DNA of 64,000 nucleotides from Limnoperna fortunei (Eukaryota > Mollusca > Bivalvia > Mytilida > Modiolidae): NCBI GenBank assembly GCA_944474755.1, contig OX104119.1:87734896-87798895 (forward strand), read 5' to 3'. Below, one piece after another: positions 52,378 to 63,900 of this stretch (positions within the stretch are counted from its first letter, which is position 1; the number at the start of each line of letters is the position of its first letter). The translations under genes and the position numbers were made by a program. Below the pieces are notes generated by a model. The model did no database searches. It was not told the DNA's origin and worked only from the letters and a program-made list of their open reading frames with translations.

Positions 52378-53424
52378 TGTAAATAAACAAAAAACGCACA
52401 TTCAAATAGTAAATGAAAATGGAAATTGTTAAATATTTGCACCAAAGAGGCAGAAGAAGTAGTCTATGGTGAAGAATGTTCATCATGGGCGGAGATGGAA
52501 ACAAATAAGATCTGAAAATTATAAATAGTGTTGAATACGTAGGTTCAACTGTATCTCATAGCTACATATGTAGCATATGAACAAAAATATCACGTACATT
52601 TAACACAGGTGCACGTATGTAAATCAATGCAAAACATTTATGTACGATGACTCGGGAAGTGTTGGAAGTAGATTTGTTAATTGAAACCTGCGTATAATGC
52701 AATATGGCAATTCAACAAAGTTGTCTCCTGCCGTAAGGTGTTGAATGCTGGAGAGTAGTACATAAGAGTGGGATTGCAAACCTTGAATGATCTTTAATAA
52801 ATCACAATAAGCGTACTTGGTTATAAGGTTCAACTCAATTGGAAGGATTTCTGTTAATATTTAAATTAATTTTACCAGCTTGTCTAAAATGATAAAGAAA
52901 AGCACACAAGATATAACATTTGGTTGGGATATTTGAAATATTTCTTACAATTGAGCAATACTATCGATATACATGTATATATTTTTTAAATTGCGATCGT
53001 TGGGAAATGCAATATTTGAAACTTAACAATCGCCGTTTGTAGGTATATAAGTTTTTGGTAGTTTGTTTCATACAAAGTATCTAAAAATTTTCGTTTTTAT
53101 TTATTACTTAAAGTAAATTTACTTAAAATAAGTAGCATTTATGGAGCCTTGAAAATTAACATACCGTATATTTAAAAAAAAAGAAAATTTACGGACACGA
53201 TGTTTATTTTACCAACATACATGAATAACTAAAGGAAGAAAGATAGATTTAAGAAAGAAAGAATATATAGATATTTTTATTATAATGTATGACAAGTAAC
53301 AATTCTGTTGTTCCTGGAAAAGAAATATACACATTGTATATAACGTAAATACGATTGAACAAATATGTTTGCAGCTCAAGATTAAAAACATCCTCTATGT
53401 TACACAGCGAATTTTTATATATAG

Positions 53425-53605
53425 ATTAATTTGCGTGGTCATTGCATCATCCACGAATTTTGCGTGGACATATTATTCGTGGTATTATCGTGGGCAGAAT
53501 CCAGTTTGCGTGTTTCCACGCAAATGCATCAAACCTAAAAATTGCCACGCATTTTCCACTCATTTGCAAATGCAGGGAAAATCACAGCATCACGTTGACT
53601 GTGCT
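53425..53605 (-). repeat. dispersed repeat, copy 2 (inverted pair)
   Basis: On minus it reads acagtcaacgtgatgctgtg and attttcc, then cacgcaaa-type motifs, matching 50180-50385. The 53369-53665 and 53442-53651 frames lie in it and are not called. Confidence 0.6.
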
Positions 53606-56550
53606 GTATCAATGTCGATGTTTTGGAGACAGAAGGTTCACCCAATCTTGACATTTGAGTTTTGACCTTGCATACATTACTTTTAATAGTTGTGTACAGT
53701 ACTGCTAAAATTTACCTTATCGCTTTCTTGCATCAAGTACTTTTGAGTTTATAAATAATCATTAAACACACCCAGAAAATATTCTTTTGATGATTTTTCT
53801 TATTAATAAATTGTTGTATTGTATGAAGACAGAAATATAGTCTCGATAGAAGTTGTTATTTGTTACAAAATATGTGGCCTTGATTGCATGTCGCCAAAAA
53901 CCTATTAATGTGTGTAACAAAACTGAAATACTGCTCGCTGGACATAAAGCAAACATCAATCTATTTTCTCTATAAAGCATGACCAATACACATTTATTGA
54001 CGTTCTTTTATTGGTTTTAGATCAAGTTTAATCCAATTATCATCATAACAAATGCTTATCTATGTTTCATTTAAATTGTTGTCAGCATCGAATAAAACAG
54101 CGAAATTTACGGTGTCACGTTTAAGAAATTAAGGTCCGTAACACCGTTTGTGAGCGCTGAAACACTAAAGACATTTAAATAATTTGTCATAACTGCTAAA
54201 ATACATTGAAAAGCACTTCAGAACATCATTAATATATTACTTATATTTAGCACCTAAAGGCAAAATAATTTAAACTGCAGTGCCTTTATTGTATGTAACA
54301 TATAATGTAGCAATGTTAATGTATGTAATGGTAATTTACATAACATGTGATACTAACTGAACTTATGTCAATAATAATTGTGATCGAAGCAATAAATTGT
54401 CTCAAAAATAAGTTTTTCGAAAAAATAAAAATATGCTGGCCGATTTTCAATTTTATTTATAATATTATGTGATATTCATAAATTATTTATCCCAAAATAC
54501 ATGAAATATGTACGTATCTCATTATTCTTCAGTTTGCACTATTTCCAAAATAAGTAATTTAAAAAATATTCATAAAACAAACTATGAAATATCAACATGA
54601 TTAACTTATGTTGCCAGTGAAAAATAAATCATTTTCACAAGTGATATTACATTAATAATATAATAGTATTTGATTAAAATTTGTCCCAAAAATTAAATCT
54701 CTTAAATTCTTTGCATTATAAATTTGTATCCGTCTTGGGAAGATAGAAATCTTGCTTAAGTATACATGTAAATTTTATAAATATTAGAGCATTGGTTGGA
54801 CGTTTCTTACATTTATTTACGAACATGTTCACTAAAATCCTCACATTATCATTTTCCGCTTAGGTGATTTCTTTATTTCTGATAGTTTTTTTTTTTTAAT
54901 ATGAAATAATCTGTAAATCTGATGTGGTTTTTGTACTTCTATCATGTTTAATGTATTCTCTATTATTGTAATAAATATTGTTTGAAGGGGTACATAATTT
55001 CAGGGAAAATGTATTATTGCGGGAAAGTCCATGCATTGTCATTGTATCGTCATCATTTTGGTTTCAAAGGAACACAAGTTTGGTAAGTTTGAATGGAACT
55101 GTCAGAGAGATCGGCTGTGTTCAATCCCCTGATCCGTTAATTGTTACATTTGGCTTGGGATTTCTATTTTAAAGGATGGAGAGCATCTTGATCTATTTAT
55201 TTATGCTAAAATACATGTACATCTTCCTTAACATGTGACAATTGCGTTTAGTTCATGCGGCATTAATTTAAGACAGTAATAGAAACATAATGAATAATGT
55301 AGTTGAATATATATTATGTTATAAACAGGTAAAATGGATTTTTAAAGTTACACTTTTTCCTCCTACCGTGGACACCAATTTATTTATGCCCACCATGAAG
55401 CCCACAGTATGGAATGGACTTTTGGTCACTGTGGGCAACACACCTGGGCATGTGGGTAGCACATAATCCACATAATCTGTTGTGTATTTTCCTGAAAGCA
55501 AAAGCTTCTTCCAAATACTAGTATTTGTTGTACAATTTAATTTGACATAAGTAAGCCAAACATCACTGCAGAGAAGTTGTTACATAAATATTAACTGGTT
55601 CTGTCTAAACTGTGCAGTGATTTAATATTAAGGCACTTTCTGTTACCTGATTTTGAAGTAATTACATTGAATAATTTTGGCTTGAAAAATTAGTTTCTGT
55701 GTCTTGTATACATATATATCATACAAAATAAAAAGGTTTAAAGTTGCCTTTCTTCCAAGATTTTTTTTTCGCAATAATATAATAAAAATCACTCAAAGTG
55801 CAGGATTTTCTCGCTTTAATATTTTAATTTTTTGTTGGCATACAGTTAAAAAATCACTTTTCATACTGGTTTCAATTGTTCATTGTCGTACATACATGTA
55901 CTAGTACATGTAAGTAACATTATATAGTAAACAAATTTTTATAAACAAGAAAATCTTTCTGCGGCACTGATGTACCTCTTGGCACATAATGGTTAAACAT
56001 CCCCCTTTAATGTTCACTAAAGCATGAAATATTATGCACAGAATTTTCCAGTAAAGAGATGTCATGTTGTAACTGTATCAAGTTTCATGAAAATAATACA
56101 TGTAGGTCATCTACTAGTAGATTGAACAAAAGTCTTCAATGCCTAGGTAAACCTGACATGCCTGAGGTGGAACAAACAAGCAAACAAATGGAAAACGGAC
56201 TGAAAATCTATATGTCCCCCAACTTCCATTGATGGGACATAAACAGCTGCTTAAAATTTTCAAAGTTAAATGTTACAAACCCAAAGCCTTATTTTCTTGG
56301 TTGCTGCCCTGGACCAAATGGAGCCTTGCCTTGCCCTCGAAGATCATGACCAAATGTTACAAAAATTGATCCTGGAACTATGTCCCTGAATTATGTATCA
56401 GAAGAGTTAGAAATGCTTCTAAATGCTCTCATTGCTCTCTCTCTCTCTGCCAGATATAGAGATATACTAGTAGGTCAGACAAAATGTTAAGTTTTGCCAG
56501 TCAACCGTGACGAATCTGCAGGACCTACATTTTGGCATCAACAGGCATGG

Positions 56551-57010
56551 TTTAGGAGTATTAACAACTATAATACTCTTGGTTGTGATAGTTTACGAGT
56601 ATTTGTTTTTGTTTGTTTGCTGTTTTAATGCCACTTTCAGCTTTTTTTCAGCTGTATCATGGTGTCAAGTATATATTTGGGGAGGAACCCGGAATACCTA
56701 GAGAAATCCCCCAACCTTCGGTAGAAAAAGTGGCAATCATTGTCAATTAAGATTGGAGTGAAGTACAACCTGACAACCTGCCAGCAGTGAGACTTTAACA
56801 TGTCTAACCTGTAGTTTAATCTCAGTGTTGACATGTACAGACCACGTGATCAATAGTTAAATGTACAAACTACCTTAACCACTCGGCCACATAGGCCCCT
56901 GTTGTTTAGGAGTATTAACAATTATTTACTCATGGTTGTTGTAGCTTAGGAGTATTAAAAGTTATTATACTCATGATTTGTGATAGCTGATAATTTGGAG
57001 TATCAACAAT
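56551..57010. repeat. about 41-bp degenerate tandem repeat interrupted by a SINE
   Basis: Units begin tttaggagtattaacaa or a variant, at 56551, 56592 (gtttacgagtattt), 56904, about 56945 and a weak one near 56990. The second unit is cut by the SINE at 56605-56900. It lies just upstream of the HEPN exon. Confidence 0.75.
56605..56900 (-). mobile_element. tRNA-derived SINE, near full length, inside a 41-bp repeat
   Basis: On minus the head reads gggcctatgtggccgagtgg, then gatcacgtggtctgtacatg and tcaacactgagat; the body includes tactccaatcttaattgaca, ttctctaggtattccgggtt and gatacagctgaaaaaaagct. The tail on plus is ttgtttttgtttgtttg. Flanking gagtatt sequences could be target duplication or just the host tandem repeat. 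Confidence 0.85.
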
Positions 57011-57039
57011 TACTGTATTACATGTATGCATTTTTTTTT

Positions 57040-57041
57040 AG
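57040..57041 (+). other. putative 3' splice site of the HEPN exon
   Basis: A run of nine T bases followed by AG directly precedes the coding signal. The frame does run through it (ATG at 57026), but that upstream ATG lies in the polypyrimidine tract and is unlikely to be the start. Confidence 0.65.
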
Positions 57042-57736
57042 TTAAGTATCTGCTGTCCAGCATGACAACACAAGAACAAGAAAACTTCTACCGCCATTCA
57101 ACAGTAATTGTAGATGAAACCAAAGATTCATTCCTACATCTACTGGATTTCCATCTGACAAATCAAGGCATAACACTTCAGAGGTTCATTGAGATAAATG
57201 GACATTTCATCTATCACATGTGTTTCAATTGCTATCCATGTTGTCAGTGTCCACCTGGCACTCGTGCAGAGACCAGAGGTAGCAGAGTCCTACATCCACC
57301 ACAACTGGAGATATTGTTTGACAAAACTGGCAGTAAGTTATCGGGTCATTACCATGGCAGTAAATCTGCTCCACACTGCTGTTGTCCTGTCAATCCTAAC
57401 CTCCAGCTGCAGGACCTTGACTTTACCCTGGCAAGACTTCTTCTGGTTAACTTTACTACGCTTGTGCCTCAGGGATCTCCTGAGAGGATTGCTCTTGATG
57501 ACCTAGTTAACTCCAGGAACCACTCATTTGCTCATGCCAAAGAAGGAAAAATTTCCAACAGTGAATACCAGAAGTCCATGGCAGATATAGAGAATTCATT
57601 ATTAGTTCTGGCAAAGGTTTATGGAAAGGAAACAGAAACCAAACAGAGACTGAATTATATTGCTAAACAACCACTTAATTCCACTATATGTCTACAGTAT
57701 CATAACACACTTCTCCAACAATGTCAGATAGATGAG
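57042..57736 (+). CDS. HEPN-domain (DZIP3-like) exon, partial gene
   Basis: Open from the acceptor to a donor at 57737. A likely start is the ATG at 57062 (MTTQEQENFYRH), giving 225 residues before the splice. The C-terminal half has the HEPN signature: DLDFTLARLLLVNFTTLVP, then SRNHSFAHAKEGKISNSEY with R152 and H158 in an R-x5-H motif, then IENSLLVLAKVYG. HEPN domains with R-x4-6-H are often RNases or nucleic-acid binders. The DZIP3-type version is widely expanded in bivalves, often joined to death, NACHT or TPR modules in presumed immune proteins; that role is inference. A Cys-rich stretch (CFNCYPCCQCPPG, residues 54-66, and HCCCP, 105-109) is present. The exon ends in phase 0 with QIDE. 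Its last bases and donor seed the following 50-bp array. No downstream exon is in the window. Confidence 0.8.
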
Positions 57737-59079
57737 GTAAGATACAGTATCATAACACACTTCTCCAACAATGTCAGATCGATGAGGTAAGATACAGTAT
57801 CATAACACACTTCCACAACAATGTCAGATAGATGAGGTAAGATACAGTATCATAACACTTCTCCAACAATGTCAGATAGACGAGGTAAGATACAGTATCA
57901 TAACACACTTCTCCAACAATGTCAGATAGATGAGGTAAGATACAGTATCATAACACTTCTCCAACAATGTCAGATAGATGAGGTAAGATACAGTATCATA
58001 ACACACTTCTCCAACAATGTCAGATAGATGAGGTAAGATACAGTATCATAACACACTTCTCCAACAATGTCAGATAGATGAGGTAAGATACAGTATCATA
58101 ACACACTTCCACAACAATGTCAGATAGATGAGGTAAGATACAGTATCATAACACACTTCCACAACAATGTCAGATAGATGAGGTAAGATACAGTATCATA
58201 ACACTTCTCCAACAATGTCAGATAGACGAGGTAAGATACAGTATCATAACACACTTCCACAACAATGTCAGATCGATGAGGTAAGATACAGTATCATAAC
58301 ACACTTGCACAACAATGTCAGATAGACGAGGTAAGATACAGTATCATAACACACTTCTACAACAATGTCAGATAGATGAGGTAAGATACAGTATCATAAC
58401 ACACTTCTCCAACAATGTCAGATAGATGAGGTAAGATACAGTATCATAACACTTCTCCAACAATGTCAGATAGATGAGGTAAGATACAGTATCATAACAC
58501 ACTTCCACAACAATGTCAGATCGATGAGGTAAGATACAGTATCATAACAAACTTGCACAACAATGTCAGATAGACGAGGTAAGATACAGTATCATAACAC
58601 ACTTCTACAACAATGTCAGATAGATGAGGTAAGATACAGTATCATAACACACTTCCACAATAATGTCAGATAGACGAGGTAAGATACAGTATCATAACAC
58701 ACTTCTACAACAATGTCAGATAGACGAGGTAAGATACAGTATCATAACACACTTCCACAACAATGTCAGATCGATGAGGTAAGATACAGTATCATAACAC
58801 ACTTGCACAACAATGTCAGATAGACGAGGTAAGATACAGTATCATAACACACTTCTACAACAATGTCAGATAGATGAGGTAAGATACAGTATCATAACAC
58901 ACTTCTACAACAATGTCAGATAGATGAGGTAAGATACAGTATCATAACACACTTCCACAACAATGTCCGATAGATGAGGTAAGATAAAGTATCATAACAC
59001 ACTTCTACAACAATGTCAGATAGACGAGGTAAGATACAGTATCATAACACACTTCTCCAACAATGTCAGATAGACGATG
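57694..59079 (+). repeat. 50-bp tandem repeat carrying a 5' splice site, 27 copies
   Basis: The unit is gtatcataacacacttctcc, aacaatgtcagatagatgag, gtaagataca. It spans the exon-intron junction: about 40 bp encode YHNTLLQQCQIDE, then the donor gtaaga. GAG|GTAAGA is intact in 27 units (first at 57734-57742, last near 59026); the 28th is mutated (cgatgttgtaaga). Some units are 48 bp. Reading past the first donor meets a stop at 57788-57790. Confidence 0.95.
57737..57738 (+). other. putative 5' splice site of the HEPN exon, first of 27
   Basis: GAG|GTAAGA is a strong match to the metazoan donor consensus. It leaves the exon in phase 0. Identical donors follow every 48-50 bases, so which one is used cannot be decided from sequence. 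Confidence 0.65.
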
Positions 59080-59368
59080 TTGTAAGATGGCCGCCGTTAT
59101 GGTCAGTAGCTGAAAAACAGCTCTGCAGTTTTTTAGCAGATTGGGATGGATTTACATTGATTTGAATATTATAAGCTATATGTGTTTGTTCAGATTAGTT
59201 CAAGCCACATCATGAACTAACTTTTGGAGGAAAATTTTGAGTTTTTGACTTTGAAAATCTAACATTTATTATTTAACATTCTAACTGAGGACTACAGTGA
59301 TAACAATTCACAGACTGTTGATATTGTCTCTTTGTGTATATTTTTTACACATTTGGATTATTTACACC

Positions 59369-60309
59369 ATGCCTAGGGACAAAAGTTGTGCTAGTGGTAA
59401 AGGGACAGTACAAACACTCCTTGCAGCTAAAAAAGTGAATTCATCTAGTGGTCAGAAGGTGTCAAAGGATCATACTGGAACTCAATCTGATATATCAATG
59501 GATACAAGTATTGACTTGACAATGATTCAAACTGACTTAGAGGAGATTAAAGAAAGCCTCCAGGGTGTTATTAAGAAATCAGACCTAAATGAATCATTGA
59601 AAGATGTTGTTAAAAGGAATGATCTTGAACTGATTGTGACATCTATTGTCACAAAGTTAGTGGAAAATCTAAAGAAAGAAATAGATGAAAAGATAGAAAA
59701 AAAATTTCTTGATAAAACAGAAAAACAAACTAAAGCCATTCAAGAACTAACTTCAGACAATGAACAGTTGAGAGAGGTTATAGCTAACCAAAGGAAAACT
59801 ATAAAAAGGATAGAACAAACTATAGCCGACAATGAAGAACGGTCAAAGGAAGCTATAAGGATGTGTAACTACAATGAACAGTATTCTCGAAAATTTAATG
59901 TGAAACTTACCAATTATCCAAAAAAAGAGGGAGAAAATCTAAGAATGGATTTTGTTAAACTTATAAAGGATAAGATAGATGTTGTGATCAACCCAACTGA
60001 CATTCAAGCAATACATAGAATCCGAGGAAAAGAAGGAGATGAACTACCAGTACTAATAAAGTTTATAAACTCTGATGTGAAGTCAAAAGTGATGAGATAA
60101 AAGAAAAAACTTCCAAAGGGTCCCAAGGAATTAGTCTTGTAGATGATGTGACAAAACATAACATGGCTCTTATTACTAGACTGAATAACAGTAAAATGTT
60201 CCAAAGTGTGTGGTACTTTAATTGTGCTGTGTATGCTAAAACTGAATCTGGCTCTAGAATAAAGTTTGACTTACATGACAATTTTGAGAAAAAGTTAAAA
60301 TCACGGTAA
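59369..60309 (+). pseudogene. LINE ORF1 (RNA-binding, coiled-coil) with a stop and a frameshift
   Basis: ORF1 proteins of L1/Tx1 elements coat the element RNA and act as nucleic-acid chaperones. I chose the ATG at 59369 (MPRDKSCASGKG) because the 24 residues upstream (from 59297) are hydrophobic and unlike ORF1 starts. Residues about 50-165 are charged and heptad-like, a probable trimeric coiled coil (IDEKIEKKF, LTSDNEQLREV). An RRM-like region follows (YSRKFNVKLTNYPKKEGENL, DIQAIHRIRG, PVLIKFINS). The frame stops at TAA 60098-60100. The homologous C-terminal domain continues in a shifted frame (GISLVDDVTKHNMALITRLN, SVWYFNCAVYAKT, IKFDLHD) to TAA 60307-60309. A nonsense change and a one-base-type frameshift near 60120 therefore separate it from a working ORF1. 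Confidence 0.85.
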
Positions 60310-60921
60310 ACAATTAACATCATTTCACTAATTTTAATTAAAGCTTAAAGGATTTTTTTTTTGGACTGTTTTATGAATCTTGACAGTGTAACCTGGTTCT
60401 GATTGTGCAAATATGTAAGTAAATTTTTATTTTAATTTTTTTAATATTTATGAATATATACATGCATTATGATTTCGTCATGTTTATGCATTTATTTAAC
60501 ATGGTTAAGTCAGATAACAAGGGAGACTACTACTGGAAATAATTTTGTCATTTTTAGGGACAATTGCTTAGGTGTTAACTTATTTCTAATTTCTATATAC
60601 CTAACATTCAGAATATTTAATTTGTATTCGTCCTCTTTGTGTGTGGTACTTATTCAAACCAAGTATATACTAGTACATTTTTAATCTATATCCCCCCCCC
60701 CCCCCTTTTTTTTTTACTACTTTGCAATATTTTTGCAATTTACCTAACTTTATAAATGATTATCTGCTAAATGGCTGCTCCCTAAGTTGAACTAATGTTA
60801 GTAAAATTGAAGCGTCATCTTTTGTGTGTGAGTTTTTTCATGGGTATGAGTGTTTTGTGTGTGTTTGGACTTGCTGACTTGCTTTTATTAACAATAGTTG
60901 CTTTTGAAAACAATGTAGAAT
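60310..60921 (+). other. LINE inter-ORF spacer
   Basis: AT-rich sequence between ORF1 and ORF2 with no conserved frame. A C run followed by a T run lies at about 60690-60715. The length (about 610 bp) is long for L1-type spacers and may include an insertion. Confidence 0.6.
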
Positions 60922-63900
60922 ATGAGTGATATCACAATAATCTCCATGAATGTTAGGGGTCTCTTTTCCAATAGAAAGAAACGAATAGATGTTTTTGACT
61001 GGACCAAGAGCAAAAATTCCTCGATAGTATGCTTTCAAGAAACTCACAGTACATATGAAATAGAAAAAACTTGGGAGGATGAATGGGGTGGAAAATGTAT
61101 TTTTAGTCATTGTAACAGTAAAAGCGCTGGGGTTAGTATAATGTTTAAGAAACACTTAGATATTGAAATACATAATACAAAATTAGATCCTAATGGTAGG
61201 TATATTTGTCTTGATTTGTCAATAAAAGAACAGAGGTAAACATTAGTATCTTTGTATGGATATAATACTGATGAGCCGCACTTACTATCTGAAATTAAGC
61301 AACATGTTGCACTCTATAAAAATACCAGTATAATCATTTGTGGTGACTGGAATTTTGTTCAAGAAAAACATATTGATACAAATAATATTCTACATGATAG
61401 ACACCCTAATTCACGTCATCTACAGGATGATATGAAAGAGGCTTTTGAATTGGTGGATGCTTGGAGGATTTGCAATCCTTCAGAGAGAAAATTCACTGGG
61501 AGGCAAAGACAGCCACTAAAGCAGAGTAGAATTGACTATTATCAGGTATCTGAAGAGGTTTTTGCTCTTATGAAAAACACAAAAATCATACCAGGTTATA
61601 GAACTGACCACTCAGCTATTCTATTGACATTTTCAATATCACTTGCTAAACGTGGCAAGGGATATTGGAAATTTAATTCTCAGTTACTTCGAGATGAAGA
61701 GTATGTTGAACTAGTAAAACAATGTATTGTTGATACTATATCAGAATATTATGCGTCAGGTGATATAATAAATGATCTTTTAAATATTCAACTGTCTTGT
61801 AATGATCAAATCTTCTGGGAACTATTAAAAGTAAAAATCCTTAGCATTACTATCACATACAGTATTAAAAAACGTAAACAAGAAAAAATGTTTACAAAGG
61901 AACTTGAAGAGCATATTCAGATTTTAGAAAATCAAGTTAAGGAAAATCCTACTGAAGATGTTCTATCCTCAATTAATTTAAAAAAAAGTGAGTTGGAAAA
62001 ACACAGGGAAGTATTAGTAGAAGGTCTGTTACTGCGCTCCCGGGCTAACTGGCATGAAAATGGTGAGAAATGTACAAAATATTTTTGTAAATTAGAACAG
62101 AAAAATTTTGTTAATAAAACTATTAATGAACTAATAAATGATGAAGGAAAACACTTGTCCTCTCAGATTGATATCCTTGCAGAAGAAGAAAATTTTTATA
62201 AAAACTTGTATGCTTCAAAAAATTTTAAAAACACCGAAAGAATGGAAAACAATATTTTTTTCAAACATAACATTAAACTTTCGGAAGACCAAAAAAAATC
62301 ATGTGAAGGTAAATTGACTCATGCCGAATGTGGAAAAGCTTTATATCTTATGTCTAATGGTAAAAGTCCTGGATCTGATGGATTCACTAATGATTTTTAT
62401 AAATTCTTTTGGAAAGATATAGGACCATTAGTTGTTCGCTCGATAAATTTTGGCTATGAATTAGGAAATCTCTCACAATTTTAATGCCAAGGAGTCATAA
62501 CTTGTATACCTAAAGAAGGTAAAGATAGACGTTACATAGCAAACTGGCGTCCAATAAGTCTACTAAACACAGACTACAAAATAGCATCAGCAGTTATTGC
62601 GAACAGGTTAAAACTTGTTCTACCATTTATAATTAGTGCAACACAGAAAGGTTTTATAAAAGACAGATTTATAGGGGAAAATACTCGTTTATTGTATGAT
62701 CTGATGCATTATTTAGAAGAAAATGATATAGAGGGATTATTGCTGTTGATTGATTTTGAGAAAGCGTTTGATTCAGTTGAATGGGATTTTCTTGAAAAAG
62801 CACTGCAAAGTTTTAATTTTGGTCAATCAGTTTGTAAATGGTTTCAAGTATTTTATAAAAATTCTAAAAGTTGTGTTATAAACAATGGTAACTTGTCAAA
62901 CTTTTTTAACCTAGGGAGGGGTTGCCGCCAAGGGGACCCTTTATCACCTTACCTTTTTATCATAGCTGTTGAGTTACTCTCCTTACAAATTAAATCCAAC
63001 AATAATATTAGAGGTGTAATTGTAAATGGTACTGAACCATTAATTAGTCAGTATGCCGACGACACCTTTCTTATGTTAGATGGGTCTGAAAATTCTCTGA
63101 AAGAATCTTTAAACTGTTTTGAAAGCTTTTTCAAAGTTTCTGGTTTGAAAATGAATGCTTCAAAAACCAAAGCTATATGGATTGGCAGTAAAAAATATTC
63201 AAATGATGTACTTTGTCCAAATGTTAATCTCCATTGGTCACATTCTAATTTTAGACTGTTAGGTCTGGAATTCTCTTTGGATATAAATAGTATGGTTGAC
63301 ATAAATTTTCAAAAGAAGATTAAGGATGTTACAAAGTTACTGAAAAGTTGGCAACACCGTAAATTGACCCTTATAGGTAAAGTTACAGTAATTAAGACAT
63401 TAGCTTTGCCAAAACTTGTTCACTTATTTACCTCCCTACCAAATATAAAACAATCTATGATTAGTGAGCTTAATAAGATCTTTTTTAATTTTATTTGGGA
63501 TGGTAAAGCTGAAAAAATTAAAAGGGATACATTAATTGGGGATTTCTGTCAAGGTGGATTAAAAATGACACATATTGAATCATTTATAGCCTATCTGAAG
63601 ACTACTTGGGTTAAAAGATTTTTTAATGACCCTTATGGAGTTTGGCAAGAAGTAGTAGAAGCTGAACTAAAAATATATGGTGGTAGTAGAATCCTAAAAT
63701 TGGAAAAAGAAAAACTTGAGGAAATCGCATTAAACATTAAAAACCAATTTTGGAAACATGTACTTTTTGGTCTATATCGTACATGTCGTATAAAACAGCC
63801 TGTAAAATCTGATATCACAGTTATGTTATCTCTTGATATACTTAACTTTGTACCAGTCGATGATTTTCCCTATTTCTTATAATGGAAAAATGTTGGTATA

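Larger units (their letters stand above)
48048..56550. other. long AT-rich non-coding stretch with scattered old repeats
   Basis: I find no supportable exon over 8.5 kb. Noted pieces are a GC-rich agtcgccct repeat block (48285-48430), a two-copy 78-bp duplication (49613-49770), an inverted pair rich in cacgcaaa (50180-50385 and 53425-53605), a GC-richer block (51420-51640) with cggcgggttt-type sequence on minus, and a C run followed by an A run (52331-52377). Short frames here lack recognisable domains. Confidence 0.55.

Noticed and set aside
52053..52504. Proline- and lysine-rich frames across a C/A homopolymer
   Set aside because: Composition artefact of the C run and A run.
57198..57506. 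102-codon plus-strand frame
   Set aside because: It overlaps the HEPN exon in another frame; the HEPN frame has the R-x5-H motif and ends at a donor.
59297..59368. N-terminal extension of LINE ORF1
   Set aside because: Hydrophobic, unlike ORF1 proteins; the ATG at 59369 gives a typical polar start.
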